Source: FEB-25 sp963822175
Lineage (GTDB): Bacteria > Chloroflexota > Anaerolineae > Anaerolineales > UBA4823
Assembly (NCBI GenBank): GCA_963822175.1
Contig: CAWGGJ010000008.1
Coordinates: 558,001 to 622,000 of the forward strand
DNA: 64,000 nucleotides
Reading direction: 5' to 3'
Positions 36,396-44,873 of the stretch are shown here, in pieces (the stretch's first letter is position 1; each line of letters begins with the position of its first letter). The notes beneath the pieces are model-generated. The model did not search any database and was not told the DNA's origin. It saw nothing but the letters and a program-made list of their open reading frames with translations. Position numbers and translations under genes: made by a program.

Positions 36396-37271
36396 ATGAA
36401 AAACCCTTGGACGATAAAGATCATAGAAGATATTGATGAAATGCATCAGGTTGAGGAGCTACAACGCCTCGTGTGGAATGAAAAAGAGACTGATATCGTT
36501 CCTGCGCATATCATCAACTCCGCGGTGCATAACGGTGGGTTGTTACTAGGCGCCTACGTAGAGCAAGAGCTGGTTGGTTTTGTATTCGGTTTTCCGGGGA
36601 TATATTCCACTCCGGATGGTCCACGCGTGAAGCACTATTCGAGTATGCTGGGCGTGCGCCTCGAGCAGAGCGGGCAGGGTCTTGGTTTTGCCCTAAAACG
36701 TGCCCAATGGCAAATGGTGCGTCACCAGGGGATTGACCGTATCACATGGACCTTTGATCCATTGCTCAGCCGGAATGCATGGCTGAATATCACCCGCCTT
36801 GGGTCTGTATGCAATAATTATTTACGCAATTTTTATGGCAAAATGGATGACATTCTTAACCGTGGATTACCTTCCGATCGCTTCGATGTGGATTGGTGGG
36901 TCAATTCTCACCGGGTGAACCGACGCCTCAGCCGACGCAGGCGGAACTACCTCAATTTAGCCCACTTTTTAGCTGGTGGTGCAACCATCATCAACCCGGC
37001 AAAAATGGATAATTCCGGGATGCCATATCCTGCCCGAAGTGTTGACCTAAACATCAGTATCGAGAAGCCCATCCTGATGGTGGAGATACCTGCTGATTTC
37101 CAGTCAATAAAAACCAATGATCTAAAAATTGCCCTGGAATGGCGCATGCATACCCGCTCCATCTTTGAAGAGTTGTTTAAAATTGGATACCTGGTGACAG
37201 ATTTTGTGCGCACAAGTGATCAATTTCCCCGAAGTTTTTACGTCTTATGTCATGGAGAGAGCACCTTATGA
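36396..37271 (+). CDS. GNAT acyltransferase, probable partner of N-acylamino acid racemase
   Basis: 291 residues of the COG3375-like GNAT group. Recognisable are the acyl-CoA-binding part SSMLGVRLEQSGQGLGFALKRAQW (split across residues 82-105), ITWTFDPLLSRNAWLNITRLG and NNYLRNFYG near residue 145. Relatives stand beside N-succinylamino acid racemase genes, and in Geobacillus such an enzyme was reported to N-succinylate D-amino acids. Here its stop codon overlaps the next ATG (ATGA), which is strong support for the same pairing. The basic stretch NRRLSRRRRN at about 172 is notable. The acyl donor is inferred to be succinyl-CoA. Confidence 0.8.
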   Translation: MKNPWTIKIIEDIDEMHQVEELQRLVWNEKETDIVPAHIINSAVHNGGLLLGAYVEQELVGFVFGFPGIYSTPDGPRVKHYSSMLGVRLEQSGQGLGFALKRAQWQMVRHQGIDRITWTFDPLLSRNAWLNITRLGSVCNNYLRNFYGKMDDILNRGLPSDRFDVDWWVNSHRVNRRLSRRRRNYLNLAHFLAGGATIINPAKMDNSGMPYPARSVDLNISIEKPILMVEIPADFQSIKTNDLKIALEWRMHTRSIFEELFKIGYLVTDFVRTSDQFPRSFYVLCHGESTL

Positions 37272-38380
37272 AAATCAACCAGATCAACCTGTATCACCTG
37301 CGTATGCCCCTTGTGAGCGCATTTGAAACCTCATTTGGCCGCATCCATACTCGAGATTGTGTGCTGGTGGAAGCCTATGCAGATGGGTTGGTGGGTTATG
37401 GGGAATGCCCTGCAGACTGGGATCCTGGTTATTCCTATGAGACAATCGGTACTGCAATGCACATCCTGCAGGACTTTCTCATTCTGGCAATCATGAAGCA
37501 GGAGGTCAATGGGATTGATGACCTACAGCGACGCATGGATTTCGTGCGGGGTCACTCGATGGCAAAAGCCGGCCTGGAGATGGCACTCTGGGATTTGTTG
37601 GGAAAAGCACAGGAGAAATCATTAATGGAGATGCTTGGAGGAGTTCGTCATAAAGTGGAAGTTGGGGTATCGGTAGGATTGCAGGCATCCCCTGGCAAGC
37701 TGGTTGAGGCGGTGCAGGGGTACCTGGACCTGGGTTACCAGAGGGTGAAGATCAAGATCAAACCTGGGCGGGATGTTGGCGATGCCAGCGCAGTACGCAA
37801 CGCATTTTCCCAGCTGCGATTACAAGTGGATGCCAATTCTGCTTACACCCTGGAGAATTCAGCATCACTCTACCCATTGGATGAATTGGGACTATTATTG
37901 ATCGAGCAACCCCTTGCTGAAGACGATCTATGGGACCATAGCCAGCTGCAGAGTAGATTCAAAACGCCGCTGTGCCTGGATGAGAGTATCACTTCCCTCA
38001 GGCTTGCGCGCCAGGCATTAGAGATGAAGTCGTGCCGGGTGATCAATATCAAACCAGGCAGGGTGGGAGGGTTGAGCCAGGGGAAGGCGATCCACGACTT
38101 GTGTATGAACCAGGACATCCCGGTATGGTGCGGTGGCATGCTGGAAACTGGTGTGGGCAGAGCCTCGAATCTGGCAATGGCATCCCTTCCCGGATTTACC
38201 CTGCCGGGAGATATTTCTGCGACCGATCGTTATTATCAAGAGGATATAACGAATGAGCGATTTGTGCTTAATGCTGACAGCACGATCACTGTGCCTGATA
38301 AGCCTGGATTGGGGATAAGTATCGATCCTGTGGCATTAAAGCGGATTACACGGACCAAGCTTGAGATTACTGATCTTTAA
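37268..38380 (+). CDS. Enolase-superfamily N-succinylamino acid racemase / o-succinylbenzoate synthase
   Basis: 370 residues of the muconate-lactonizing subgroup. The ATG at 37268 overlaps the GNAT stop codon by three bases. The active-site Lys pair is in RVKIKIKPGRD near residue 162; metal ligands are in LQVDANSAY, LLIEQPLAEDD and CLDESITS, and the second base Lys in VINIKPGRVGG. Members are NSARs, o-succinylbenzoate synthases (MenC) or both. The GNAT partner and the absence of other men genes favour the racemase role, acting on N-succinyl-amino acids. A desuccinylase needed to complete that route is not in the window. Confidence 0.85.
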   Translation: MKINQINLYHLRMPLVSAFETSFGRIHTRDCVLVEAYADGLVGYGECPADWDPGYSYETIGTAMHILQDFLILAIMKQEVNGIDDLQRRMDFVRGHSMAKAGLEMALWDLLGKAQEKSLMEMLGGVRHKVEVGVSVGLQASPGKLVEAVQGYLDLGYQRVKIKIKPGRDVGDASAVRNAFSQLRLQVDANSAYTLENSASLYPLDELGLLLIEQPLAEDDLWDHSQLQSRFKTPLCLDESITSLRLARQALEMKSCRVINIKPGRVGGLSQGKAIHDLCMNQDIPVWCGGMLETGVGRASNLAMASLPGFTLPGDISATDRYYQEDITNERFVLNADSTITVPDKPGLGISIDPVALKRITRTKLEITDL

Positions 38381-38535
38381 CTCTTGCTTCGGTCTGATTG
38401 TTGTAAATACGAAATCATTGATCTCGTAATTATTTATCTTTCATTCCCGTCCTCTACTCTGAAATTGACACCCAGAAAAGTTGCATTATTTTTTACTCTA
38501 ATCTATACTCATTTAATAATGATTGGAGGTTTGTG

Positions 38536-39168
38536 ATGCGGACTTATGACATAACCCTGACCATTACCCCAGAAATGACCGTATGGCCTGGTGATCCACC
38601 AGTCAACATGCAGCGCACCAGCAGCATTGATTCAGGTGACAGCTCAAACGTCACTCAGATTACGATGAGCTGCCACACTGGAACGCATGTGGATGCTCCG
38701 GATCATTTCTTGAACAATGGGAAAACGGTCGAGAGTCTATCCCTCGACCTGTTGATGGGAAGGGTATATGTACTGCACCTGCCCGAGGTGAACCTGATCA
38801 CCGCCTCGGTCTTGATGGACGCAGATATCCCTCCACGCACCCGCAGGTTGTTATTCAAGACACGTAATTCTGATTATTGGGCTAATGGAAATAAGGAGTT
38901 TCAGACTGACTTCGTAGGGTTGAGTGTTGATGCCGCAGAGTTACTGGTGGACCGGAATGTCAGGTTGGTGGGTGTCGATTATCTATCGGTTGCTCCATTC
39001 AAAAATGGGAAGCCTGTGCATACCATTCTGCTCAATGCCGGAGTGGTGGTAATCGAAGGATTGGACTTATCGAAGGTATCGCAGGGGCGTTATACCCTGC
39101 ACTGCCTGCCGCTCAAGCTGGGTGGTGCTGAAGGCGCTCCCACACGTGCGATCCTGGTGGGTGTTTAA
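38536..39168 (+). CDS. Cyclase-family metal hydrolase (kynurenine formamidase-like)
   Basis: 210 residues from ATG 38536, with GGAGG upstream; a GTG directly before it is also in frame. The family metal-binding signature is HTGTHVDAPDHF near residue 52, followed by VESLSLDLLMGRVYVLHL and VGLSVDAAELL, with the C-terminal LSKVSQGRYTLHCLPLKLGGAEGAPTRA split at about 180-200. Known members hydrolyse N-formylkynurenine or cyclic amides/lactones. The substrate is undetermined. It is 155 bases downstream of the racemase gene, so it may be a separate unit. An amide hydrolase next to an N-acyl amino acid pathway is suggestive only. Confidence 0.85.
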   Translation: MRTYDITLTITPEMTVWPGDPPVNMQRTSSIDSGDSSNVTQITMSCHTGTHVDAPDHFLNNGKTVESLSLDLLMGRVYVLHLPEVNLITASVLMDADIPPRTRRLLFKTRNSDYWANGNKEFQTDFVGLSVDAAELLVDRNVRLVGVDYLSVAPFKNGKPVHTILLNAGVVVIEGLDLSKVSQGRYTLHCLPLKLGGAEGAPTRAILVGV

Positions 39169-39201
39169 TTAAGATTATTTATTTGAGAACATGAATCTGG
39201 A

Positions 39202-40320
39202 TCAGCGTAAGGTAAGTGGAAGGAAGAGCTGATACCGGAAAAGGTTGTTGCGGTACACGCGATTCTGCTGACCATTACCTACTGCCAGGTCGGGAGTACC
39301 GTCACTATCAACATCTCCCCATGCCACGCTGTGGGTCGTGTCACCTTCTTCTGTCGACCATACCGCATCAGGAATCAGGTTTCCATCATCATTAAGATAC
39401 ACGCGGCTTGGTTGAAAAGCATTCCCTGCTGCCAGATCCAGGTAACCATCATTATTATAGTCACCCCAGGTAATACTGTAAGTGTTATCGGATTCGCTTG
39501 ATGACCAAACTGCAGTTGTGGTGAGTACTCCTGCATCGTTGCGGTATAACCGGTTCGGTTGACCACCAATTGGCGTAAATCCGCCATTTCCGGCAGCTAG
39601 ATCAAGATCGCCATCATTATCATAGTCCCCCCATGCGACGCTGTTGGTCATGTCGTTTTCGTCAGTTGACCAGACGGCACTGCTAGTTAACACCCCATTA
39701 TCATTTCGGTAAAGGCGGTTGGGCTGTCCGCTCGGATATCCAGTATTTCCAACCGCTAGATCTAGATCACCATCTCCATCGTAGTCGCCCCAAGCAACAC
39801 TAACCGTGCTATCAATCTCGGCTGAATTCCAAACCGGAGTTGAAGTGAGTATCCCAGAATCGTTTCGATAAACCCCGTTCGAGCTACCATACTTACCGGC
39901 AGCCAGGTCCAAATCACCGTCGAGGTCATAATCACCCCAGGCGATGCTGGTGCTGCCTGCATCCTCGGATGCCCATACTGCGCTTGTGGTCAGCGCGCCA
40001 TTATCATTCCGGTATAATCGGGTGTGCTCGATGCCACCAACCGCCAGATCAAGGTCGGCATCGCCATCGACATCACCCCAGGCAATACTGTTGGTATCAT
40101 CATTCTCAACCGAAGACCAGACTGCACTACTCGAGAGAACTCCATTATCATTCTGATAAAGACGATTGGGATGATTGGCATTACCCACGGCAAGGTCAAG
40201 GTCACCATCGCCATCAACATCACCCCAAGCAATGCTGTACGTATCATCGATTTCAGTTGATGACCAAACCAATGTGAACAGCTCATTCATAATGGCTTTA
40301 ACAGACCGTATGTCTCCTGC
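39202..40320 (-). repeat. Seven tandem FG-GAP coding repeats
   Basis: The 144-180-base units are similar at the DNA level, for example CCATTATCATT recurs for NDNG at 39702, 40001 and 40145. Amino-acid pattern per unit: W(S/A/N)S-x-E-x-x-x-T-x-S-I/V-A-W-G-D, then a DxDxDG loop, then NRLYRND-x-G-x-L. Spacing varies mainly in the loop after AVGN. Confidence 0.8.
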
Positions 40321-40446
40321 CCTCACCAAGGTTACTGTCAGCATAACCAGACATATTCCAGCTGCGCACAAAAGTATTTGCAGACTTATCCAAAGGTTGA
40401 ATGTGAAAGGATTCAAGCATTTCTGGCTTTTGGATTTTATTGACAT
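39202..40446 (-). CDS. FG-GAP/VCBS seven-repeat surface protein
   Basis: 414 residues from ATG 40446 (GGGAGGG four bases before it); an upstream ATG at 40482 is weaker. A hydrophobic segment at about 20-42 (LLCAAGICLVMLTVTLV) is a signal or anchor. Then come seven repeats of 48-60 residues, each with a tryptophan start, SIAWGD, a calcium-type DxDxDGDLDLA loop and NRLYRND. They should fold as one seven-bladed propeller of the alpha-integrin type. The protein ends in YQLFLPLTLR. It is predicted extracellular and Ca2+-binding. The ligand is unknown. Confidence 0.85.
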   Translation of the reverse strand: MSIKSKSQKCLNPFTFNLWISLQILLCAAGICLVMLTVTLVRAGDIRSVKAIMNELFTLVWSSTEIDDTYSIAWGDVDGDGDLDLAVGNANHPNRLYQNDNGVLSSSAVWSSVENDDTNSIAWGDVDGDADLDLAVGGIEHTRLYRNDNGALTTSAVWASEDAGSTSIAWGDYDLDGDLDLAAGKYGSSNGVYRNDSGILTSTPVWNSAEIDSTVSVAWGDYDGDGDLDLAVGNTGYPSGQPNRLYRNDNGVLTSSAVWSTDENDMTNSVAWGDYDNDGDLDLAAGNGGFTPIGGQPNRLYRNDAGVLTTTAVWSSSESDNTYSITWGDYNNDGYLDLAAGNAFQPSRVYLNDDGNLIPDAVWSTEEGDTTHSVAWGDVDSDGTPDLAVGNGQQNRVYRNNLFRYQLFLPLTLR

Positions 40447-40508
40447 ACATCCCTCCCGCAGAAAATCTGTTTTGTTTTCCATTTTTACCGAGCTGGGTAT
40501 CTACTATT

Positions 40509-40530
40509 ACTAGTTATACAGCTACTAGTT
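40509..40530. repeat. Paired ACTAGTT repeats, possible operator
   Basis: ACTAGTT occurs at 40509-40515 and 40524-40530, 15 bases centre to centre. ACTAGT is itself a palindrome. The pair sits at and just below the predicted transcription start of the FG-GAP gene, a position where a repressor could act. Confidence 0.35.
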
Positions 40531-40540
40531 CACCATATTA

Positions 40541-40568
40541 AGTATAAACTTATAATAATCAAAGTCAA
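40541..40568 (-). promoter_or_regulatory. Promoter for the FG-GAP gene
   Basis: On the minus strand, TTGACT (40568-40563) and TATACT (40546-40541) match five of six positions each of the -35 and -10 consensus with a 16-base spacer. The leader would be about 88 bases. Confidence 0.55.
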
Positions 40569-40719
40569 TCATGGAATGACCCTTTCTGAATAAACCGTGT
40601 CAGTAAACTCAGCCGGGATTATTTACATGCTGCCTGGCAACAACGAATACCTGCTTGCATGGTGGGTGTTAATTATGATTGCCTTATATTAAAAAACAAC
40701 CGTATAACACCTTCAGTCC

Positions 40720-40748
40720 TTGAAATCCATGTGAATTTGATATATAGT
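40720..40748 (+). promoter_or_regulatory. Promoter for the PEBP-family gene
   Basis: TTGAAA at 40720-40725 and TATAGT at 40743-40748 are separated by exactly 17 bases. Transcription would start near 40755, just before the AGGA ribosome binding site, which favours the ATG at 40770. Confidence 0.6.
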
Positions 40749-40769
40749 ATTAAATTAACAGGATATTCC

Positions 40770-41318
40770 ATGGTTAAGAAGCCAATATTCTTATATATTG
40801 TGATCAGCCTGGCATTGATCAATACGCAGGCCGGGTGTAGAAGCCAAAATAGCAATTTACTACCAGGAGAAGCTGAAATGTCCATCCAAATCACCAGTTC
40901 TGCTTTCATGGAGGGTGACAGTATCCCTAGCTTGTATACCTGCGATGATAAAAACGTCTCTCCACCCCTGACCTGGACAAATGTTCCTTCCAACACGGTC
41001 AACCTGGCGCTCATCATGGATGACCCGGATGCACGAGGTACATGGGTGCACTGGGTGCTTTACAATCTAAATCCTGACCTGACCGGGCTTGATCAAGGGA
41101 AAGCGGGAGGTGGCATCGAAGGAATTAACGATTTCAAAGAGTTCGGTTATGGAGGTCCATGTCCACCCAGGGGTTCTACCCACCGCTACTTTATTAAGTT
41201 ATATGCTTTGGATGCGGTATTGGAGCTTAAAGCAGGAGCTACAAAAGCCCAGCTTGAGAGTGCGATGCACGGACATATCCTGGCCCAAGGTCAATTAATG
41301 GGGAAATACGGCCGGTAA
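40770..41318 (+). CDS. PEBP-like (YbhB/YbcL) protein, probably exported
   Basis: 182 residues from ATG 40770, chosen because the promoter and AGGA lie directly before it. The N-terminus KKPIFLYIVISLALINTQAGC is a signal; the Cys could be lipidated, though Gln at -3 is atypical for a lipobox. The YbhB/YbcL core follows: FTC-like YTCDDKNVSPPLTWTNVP, LIMDDPDARGTWVHWVLYNL near residue 85 (DPDAP-like anion site with His), YGGPCPPRGSTHRYF near residue 130 and the C-terminal GQLMGKYGR. Bacterial members are of unsettled function. A role as a phosphatidylethanolamine-binding-like or kinase-inhibitor-like protein is homology only. Confidence 0.88.
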   Translation: MVKKPIFLYIVISLALINTQAGCRSQNSNLLPGEAEMSIQITSSAFMEGDSIPSLYTCDDKNVSPPLTWTNVPSNTVNLALIMDDPDARGTWVHWVLYNLNPDLTGLDQGKAGGGIEGINDFKEFGYGGPCPPRGSTHRYFIKLYALDAVLELKAGATKAQLESAMHGHILAQGQLMGKYGR

Positions 41319-41365
41319 GAAAAGAATATTGAGTTACCGAGGGAATGCAGTGTAATAATCTGTTC

Positions 41366-42163
41366 TTATTCATCGGGTGAAACAGGGAGCATCTCTAGCC
41401 CTGGTGCCAATAAAGAAGCACCACCATCCATGGTGATCACCTGGCCGCGGATCATCGCCGCTTCAGGCGAGCACAGGAAGGCTGCCAGGCCAGCCACATC
41501 CTGTGGGCTCACCAGCCTGCCTGCCGGAGTGATGCTGACCGCCTTTTCCGTCAGGTGTATATCTGAGCGTACCATTTCAAAGTGCTGCAATGCGTCGGTC
41601 AGGACCATGCCAGGGGAGATGGCGTTGACCACAATGTCCTTGGGTGATAATTCAACGGCGAGATAGCGGGTAATGGATTCAAGGGCGGCTTTACTGGCAC
41701 CCACGACCACATAATCGGGCAACACCCGTCCAGCACCCGGGCTCGAGATAGCCACGATGGCACCTGCACCACGCTTTACCATCAATGGTACAGCCTCTTG
41801 TGCTGCAAAAAGCAGCGAACGGGCATTAATGTTCATCGTCCATTCCCAGCCCTTGACTCGTTGTTCCATCACCGGGCGGTTATATCCGGACGCGGCATTA
41901 TGGATGTAAAAATCGAGTCCACCGAATTCCTGTTCAATGGTGTCGAACAGGCGCCGAATATCCTCAACGTCCCCCATATTGGCTTTAACCAGTAGGGCTT
42001 TGCGTCCCAATTTACGGATACTTTCTGCTGTATCAATTGCGGTTTGTGGATTGCGGAAATAGTTGACCACCACATCCGCCCCAAGTGTGGCGAAATGCAA
42101 AGCGATGGTTGCACCAATACCGCGGCCAGAACCAGTGACGAGGGCGATTTTATTCTTGAACAT
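41366..42163 (-). CDS. fabL: Enoyl-ACP reductase FabL-like
   Basis: 265 residues of the SDR superfamily, closely resembling Bacillus FabL. Shared features are VTGSGRGIGATIALHFA, VKANMGDVEDIRRLFD, the NAASGYNRPVME segment, WTMNINARSLLFAAQEA and TRYLAVELSPKDIVVNAISPG. The active site reads Y-x6-K (YVVVGASK), the spacing of enoyl reductases rather than the YxxxK of ordinary SDRs. It would reduce trans-2-enoyl-ACP with NADPH in fatty acid synthesis. The C-terminus MIRGQVITMDGGASLL is typical. Its start overlaps the end of the mannosyltransferase gene by 14 bases. Confidence 0.88.
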   Translation of the reverse strand: MFKNKIALVTGSGRGIGATIALHFATLGADVVVNYFRNPQTAIDTAESIRKLGRKALLVKANMGDVEDIRRLFDTIEQEFGGLDFYIHNAASGYNRPVMEQRVKGWEWTMNINARSLLFAAQEAVPLMVKRGAGAIVAISSPGAGRVLPDYVVVGASKAALESITRYLAVELSPKDIVVNAISPGMVLTDALQHFEMVRSDIHLTEKAVSITPAGRLVSPQDVAGLAAFLCSPEAAMIRGQVITMDGGASLLAPGLEMLPVSPDE

Positions 42164-42899
42164 AACTCTTGCTTGGTTTCAATCCACGGTAGCGCATGCG
42201 AATTTCAAAAACTCGTAAAGCTGCTTCGATTTTAATGGCAGAGTCCATTTTACTGTCTCCCACACTGCGCTCTGCAAAGTAAATCGGGATTTCCTTGATC
42301 CGATATCCCAGTTTTTCTGCCAGGTAGCACATCTCCACCATGAATACATAGCCGGTGGAATGAACGCGATCCAGGCCGATGTTTTGTAAGGCTTTTGCCT
42401 GCCAGCATTTAAACCCTGCAGTGGCATCCTTGGTCTTTGTTCCAAGGATGACGCGCACCCATACCGAGTTTGCCCACCAGCTTAACAGCCGGCGATACCA
42501 GCTCCAACGTTCATCAAGACGGCCACCTTTCACATAACGGGATCCAACCACAACTTCATAATCCGGGATCAGGGTGAGCATTTGGGGCAGGTAGCTGGGC
42601 GAATGGGAGAAATCAGCATCCATGTGGATAATATAGTCCGCACCATGTTCAATTGACCATTTGAAACCCTGGATATATGCGGTTCCTAACCCCAGTTTCC
42701 CGGCCCGGTGCATAACATGGAACCGACCGGGATATTGGAGCGCTAATTGATCGGCAAGATCGCCGGTGCCGTCGGGAGAGGCATCGTCGACGATCAAGAT
42801 TTCCAGGTCTTCAACTTTTAGATCATAAATTGCTGAAGTGATTTTCGCCAAATTACTGGCTTCGTTATAGGTTGGGATGATGACAATGGTTTTGGACAT
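42150..42899 (-). CDS. Polyprenol-phosphate mannosyltransferase-like GT2 enzyme
   Basis: 249 residues of glycosyltransferase family 2, DPM1/Ppm1 type, without membrane helices. Nucleotide-binding start IVIIPTYNEASNLAKI, then EILIVDDASPDGTGDLA, the DxD-type metal motif in HMDADFSHSP near residue 95, and VVGSRYVKGG. It should move mannose from GDP-mannose to a polyprenyl phosphate at the inner membrane face, feeding surface glycans. It follows the YabN/MazG gene by nine bases and overlaps fabL, so the three are probably one transcript. Confidence 0.88.
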   Translation of the reverse strand: MSKTIVIIPTYNEASNLAKITSAIYDLKVEDLEILIVDDASPDGTGDLADQLALQYPGRFHVMHRAGKLGLGTAYIQGFKWSIEHGADYIIHMDADFSHSPSYLPQMLTLIPDYEVVVGSRYVKGGRLDERWSWYRRLLSWWANSVWVRVILGTKTKDATAGFKCWQAKALQNIGLDRVHSTGYVFMVEMCYLAEKLGYRIKEIPIYFAERSVGDSKMDSAIKIEAALRVFEIRMRYRGLKPSKSYVQE

Positions 42900-42908
42900 G
42901 GGTATATT

Positions 42909-44372
42909 TTACAACTTTTTTGCTTCCTGCCAATAAGTTTCCATTTCATCCAATGACAGGTCGCTAACCGACTTACCCTGGAGACGGGCAGATCTCTCAA
43001 TGTGAGCAAAACGCTGGCGGAAGCGCAGGTTGGTTTCACGCAGGGCTGTCTCTGCATCGATCTCATAGTGGCGTGCAAGGTTAACCACTGTAAAAAGAAG
43101 ATCGCCAAGCTCATCCGTCCGCCCTGGCAGGTCTTCTGCGTTCAACAGCTCGTGGCACTCCTCGCTGATCTTATCAACCACCCCACGTGTGTCAGGCCAA
43201 TCAAATCCCACCCGGGCTGCCCGGCGTTGTATTTCTTCTGCCTGCGACAATGCTGGTAGAGCCAGGGCGACGCCATCCAACAAGCCTTTTTCAGTACCAC
43301 CATTTTCTTTGCTGGCCTCATCACGTTCAGCTGCTTTCAGCTTCTCCCAATTTTGAAGGACATTCTCAACACCATCCACCTTCCAATCTCCAAAGACATG
43401 CGGGTGCCGGCGGATGATCTTGTCATAGATGCTCTTGAAAACCTGGACGATATTGAACTCACCATATTCACTGGCGATCTGGGCATGCAGGGTAATTTGA
43501 AGCATTAAATCACCAAATTCCTCACGCATGGCAGCAGCATCATCTGCATCCAGGGCTGCCAGGGTTTCATAAGTTTCTTCCAATAAATTGGTACGCAATG
43601 TTTGATGGTTTTGCTCCCTATCCCAGGGGCATCCATCTGGTGCCCGCAGGTGAGCGATGATTTCTTGAAACGCCTCAAATGAAGTGCCCACTGCCAAAGG
43701 TGGTAGATATAGGCAGGTTAAAAGTCCTATAGCCTGGCTCTGGTCGATGGCATGCAAAGGCAGGTCTTCCAGCAGCTCCTGGGAGGTACCAGCAGCATGG
43801 ACAAGCCTGACTGGATGCTCATCGGGATAATTTTCCATCAAGGTCAGTTTCACATCATTCGCCACTGACCTTGAATAGATCTGGGCGATTAGGGCTGGGG
43901 CATCCGGTGGGAAAGGGGGAACATGGGCACCAGCAAGCTGTAATGCATCCACAATTGCCAGGTGAGGCAGGGGGTCGATGCCTAAAGCAGTGAAAGTCGG
44001 CTCGATAAAGCTCAACCCTTCGACGATCCTGACAGGGATTCCATCCAACCTGGCGCGGCGTGCAATCTCCGGGCAGGTAGCTTCAGCGATATATGGATGG
44101 CCTGGAACAGCATAAACAACACCTTGGGGGCGTTTTGCTAGATCTAACACCTGGTCAATGATATGCGCATAGACATCATCAAAGCTAGATAGCTTGTCAT
44201 ACAAATCATCAAACGAATGCACCTCAAGAGTTGCAGGAAAACCTGCCACGGTTGGATGATGACTTGTGCGTACATAGATCTCGGGAGCGCTTTCCAGAAG
44301 CTCGATCGCTTCGCGGGTGAGCAGCTTGGGGTCACCTGGACCAAGGCCAAGTAAGGTGATCATGGATGTCAT
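42909..44372 (-). CDS. Tetrapyrrole methylase-MazG fusion (YabN type)
   Basis: 487 residues. Residues 1-225 are a tetrapyrrole (SAM-dependent) methylase fold: ITLLGLGPGDPKLLTREA, VVYAVPGHPYIAE and RIVEGLSFIEP. Residues about 240-487 are MazG nucleotide pyrophosphohydrolase, with LRAPDGCPWDREQNHQTL, the metal motif LLEETYETLAAL plus EEFGDLMLQI, and a second half EECHELL plus DELGDLLF. MazG hydrolyses NTPs to NMPs and clears damaged nucleotides. The methylase-like part of YabN proteins has no proven function. GAGG precedes the ATG at 44372. It lies beyond the ribosomal operon terminator. Confidence 0.9.
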   Translation of the reverse strand: MTSMITLLGLGPGDPKLLTREAIELLESAPEIYVRTSHHPTVAGFPATLEVHSFDDLYDKLSSFDDVYAHIIDQVLDLAKRPQGVVYAVPGHPYIAEATCPEIARRARLDGIPVRIVEGLSFIEPTFTALGIDPLPHLAIVDALQLAGAHVPPFPPDAPALIAQIYSRSVANDVKLTLMENYPDEHPVRLVHAAGTSQELLEDLPLHAIDQSQAIGLLTCLYLPPLAVGTSFEAFQEIIAHLRAPDGCPWDREQNHQTLRTNLLEETYETLAALDADDAAAMREEFGDLMLQITLHAQIASEYGEFNIVQVFKSIYDKIIRRHPHVFGDWKVDGVENVLQNWEKLKAAERDEASKENGGTEKGLLDGVALALPALSQAEEIQRRAARVGFDWPDTRGVVDKISEECHELLNAEDLPGRTDELGDLLFTVVNLARHYEIDAETALRETNLRFRQRFAHIERSARLQGKSVSDLSLDEMETYWQEAKKL

Positions 44373-44415
44373 AAGACCTCAGAATTCATACCAATTGCAT
44401 TATTGATTTAAATAA

Positions 44416-44458
44416 TAATGCGTAAAACGCAACCCGGGAGCCACGTTTTTACGCATTA
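44416..44458 (-). terminator. Terminator of the ribosomal protein block
   Basis: Read on the minus strand, TAATGCGTAAAAACG (44458-44444) pairs with CGTTTTACGCATTA (44429-44416), 14 pairs with one bulged base, and TTATTTAAAT follows. It lies 18 bases after the rpsI stop codon and before the YabN/MazG ATG. Confidence 0.65.
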
Positions 44459-44475
44459 TAGGGGAGCTATTTGAT

Positions 44476-44871
44476 TTAACGCTTGGTGTAGGTTGGAGCC
44501 TTGCGAGCGCGCTTTAGGCCGGGTTTCTTACGCTCTTTCACGCGTGGATCCCGGGTCAGGAAACCACCTTTACGCAAGGTCGAGCGGGCATCCGGTTTCA
44601 TCTCAAGGATAGCACGCGCGACTCCCATCATGACGGCATCCGTTTGTCCTGTGACACCGCCACCGTTGACAACGGCGGTGATATCAAAGGTATTGGGTGC
44701 TTCGCCGACGGCCATTAAAGGTGCGATGATGGTTTCAACGTCACCCTTTCGCCCAAAATATTCTTCCAAGGTCTTTTGGTTTACGGTGAATAATCCCGTA
44801 CCACTGGAGATGCGGACACGAGCAGTGCTCTCCTTGCGACGACCAATTCCTTCATAGTACTGAGTTGTCAT
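44476..44871 (-). CDS. rpsI: 30S ribosomal protein S9
   Basis: 131 residues. GIGRRKESTARVRIS near the start and the C-terminal DPRVKERKKPGLKRARKAPTYTKR, whose final Arg reaches the P-site tRNA, identify S9. The ATG at 44871 is chosen because AAGGAG stands five bases before it; the GTG at 44877 overlaps that site. It is the last gene of the block, two bases after rplM. Confidence 0.97.
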   Translation of the reverse strand: MTTQYYEGIGRRKESTARVRISSGTGLFTVNQKTLEEYFGRKGDVETIIAPLMAVGEAPNTFDITAVVNGGGVTGQTDAVMMGVARAILEMKPDARSTLRKGGFLTRDPRVKERKKPGLKRARKAPTYTKR

Positions 44872-44873
44872 AC

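Larger units (their letters stand above)
40447..40769. other. Intergenic region with divergent promoters
   Basis: No gene is supported in this 323-base A+T-rich stretch. It holds a promoter for each flanking gene and a pair of direct ACTAGTT repeats, listed separately. An ATG-started frame from 40659 runs into the PEBP gene but lacks a ribosome binding site and precedes a better start. Confidence 0.6.

Noticed and set aside
39202..40320. CRISPR-like or other non-coding tandem array
   Set aside because: The repeats are in frame, protein-coding FG-GAP units of variable length with degenerate DNA sequence.
42909..44372. Methylase-MazG fusion as a novel architecture
   Set aside because: This is the known YabN arrangement in Firmicutes and related phyla.
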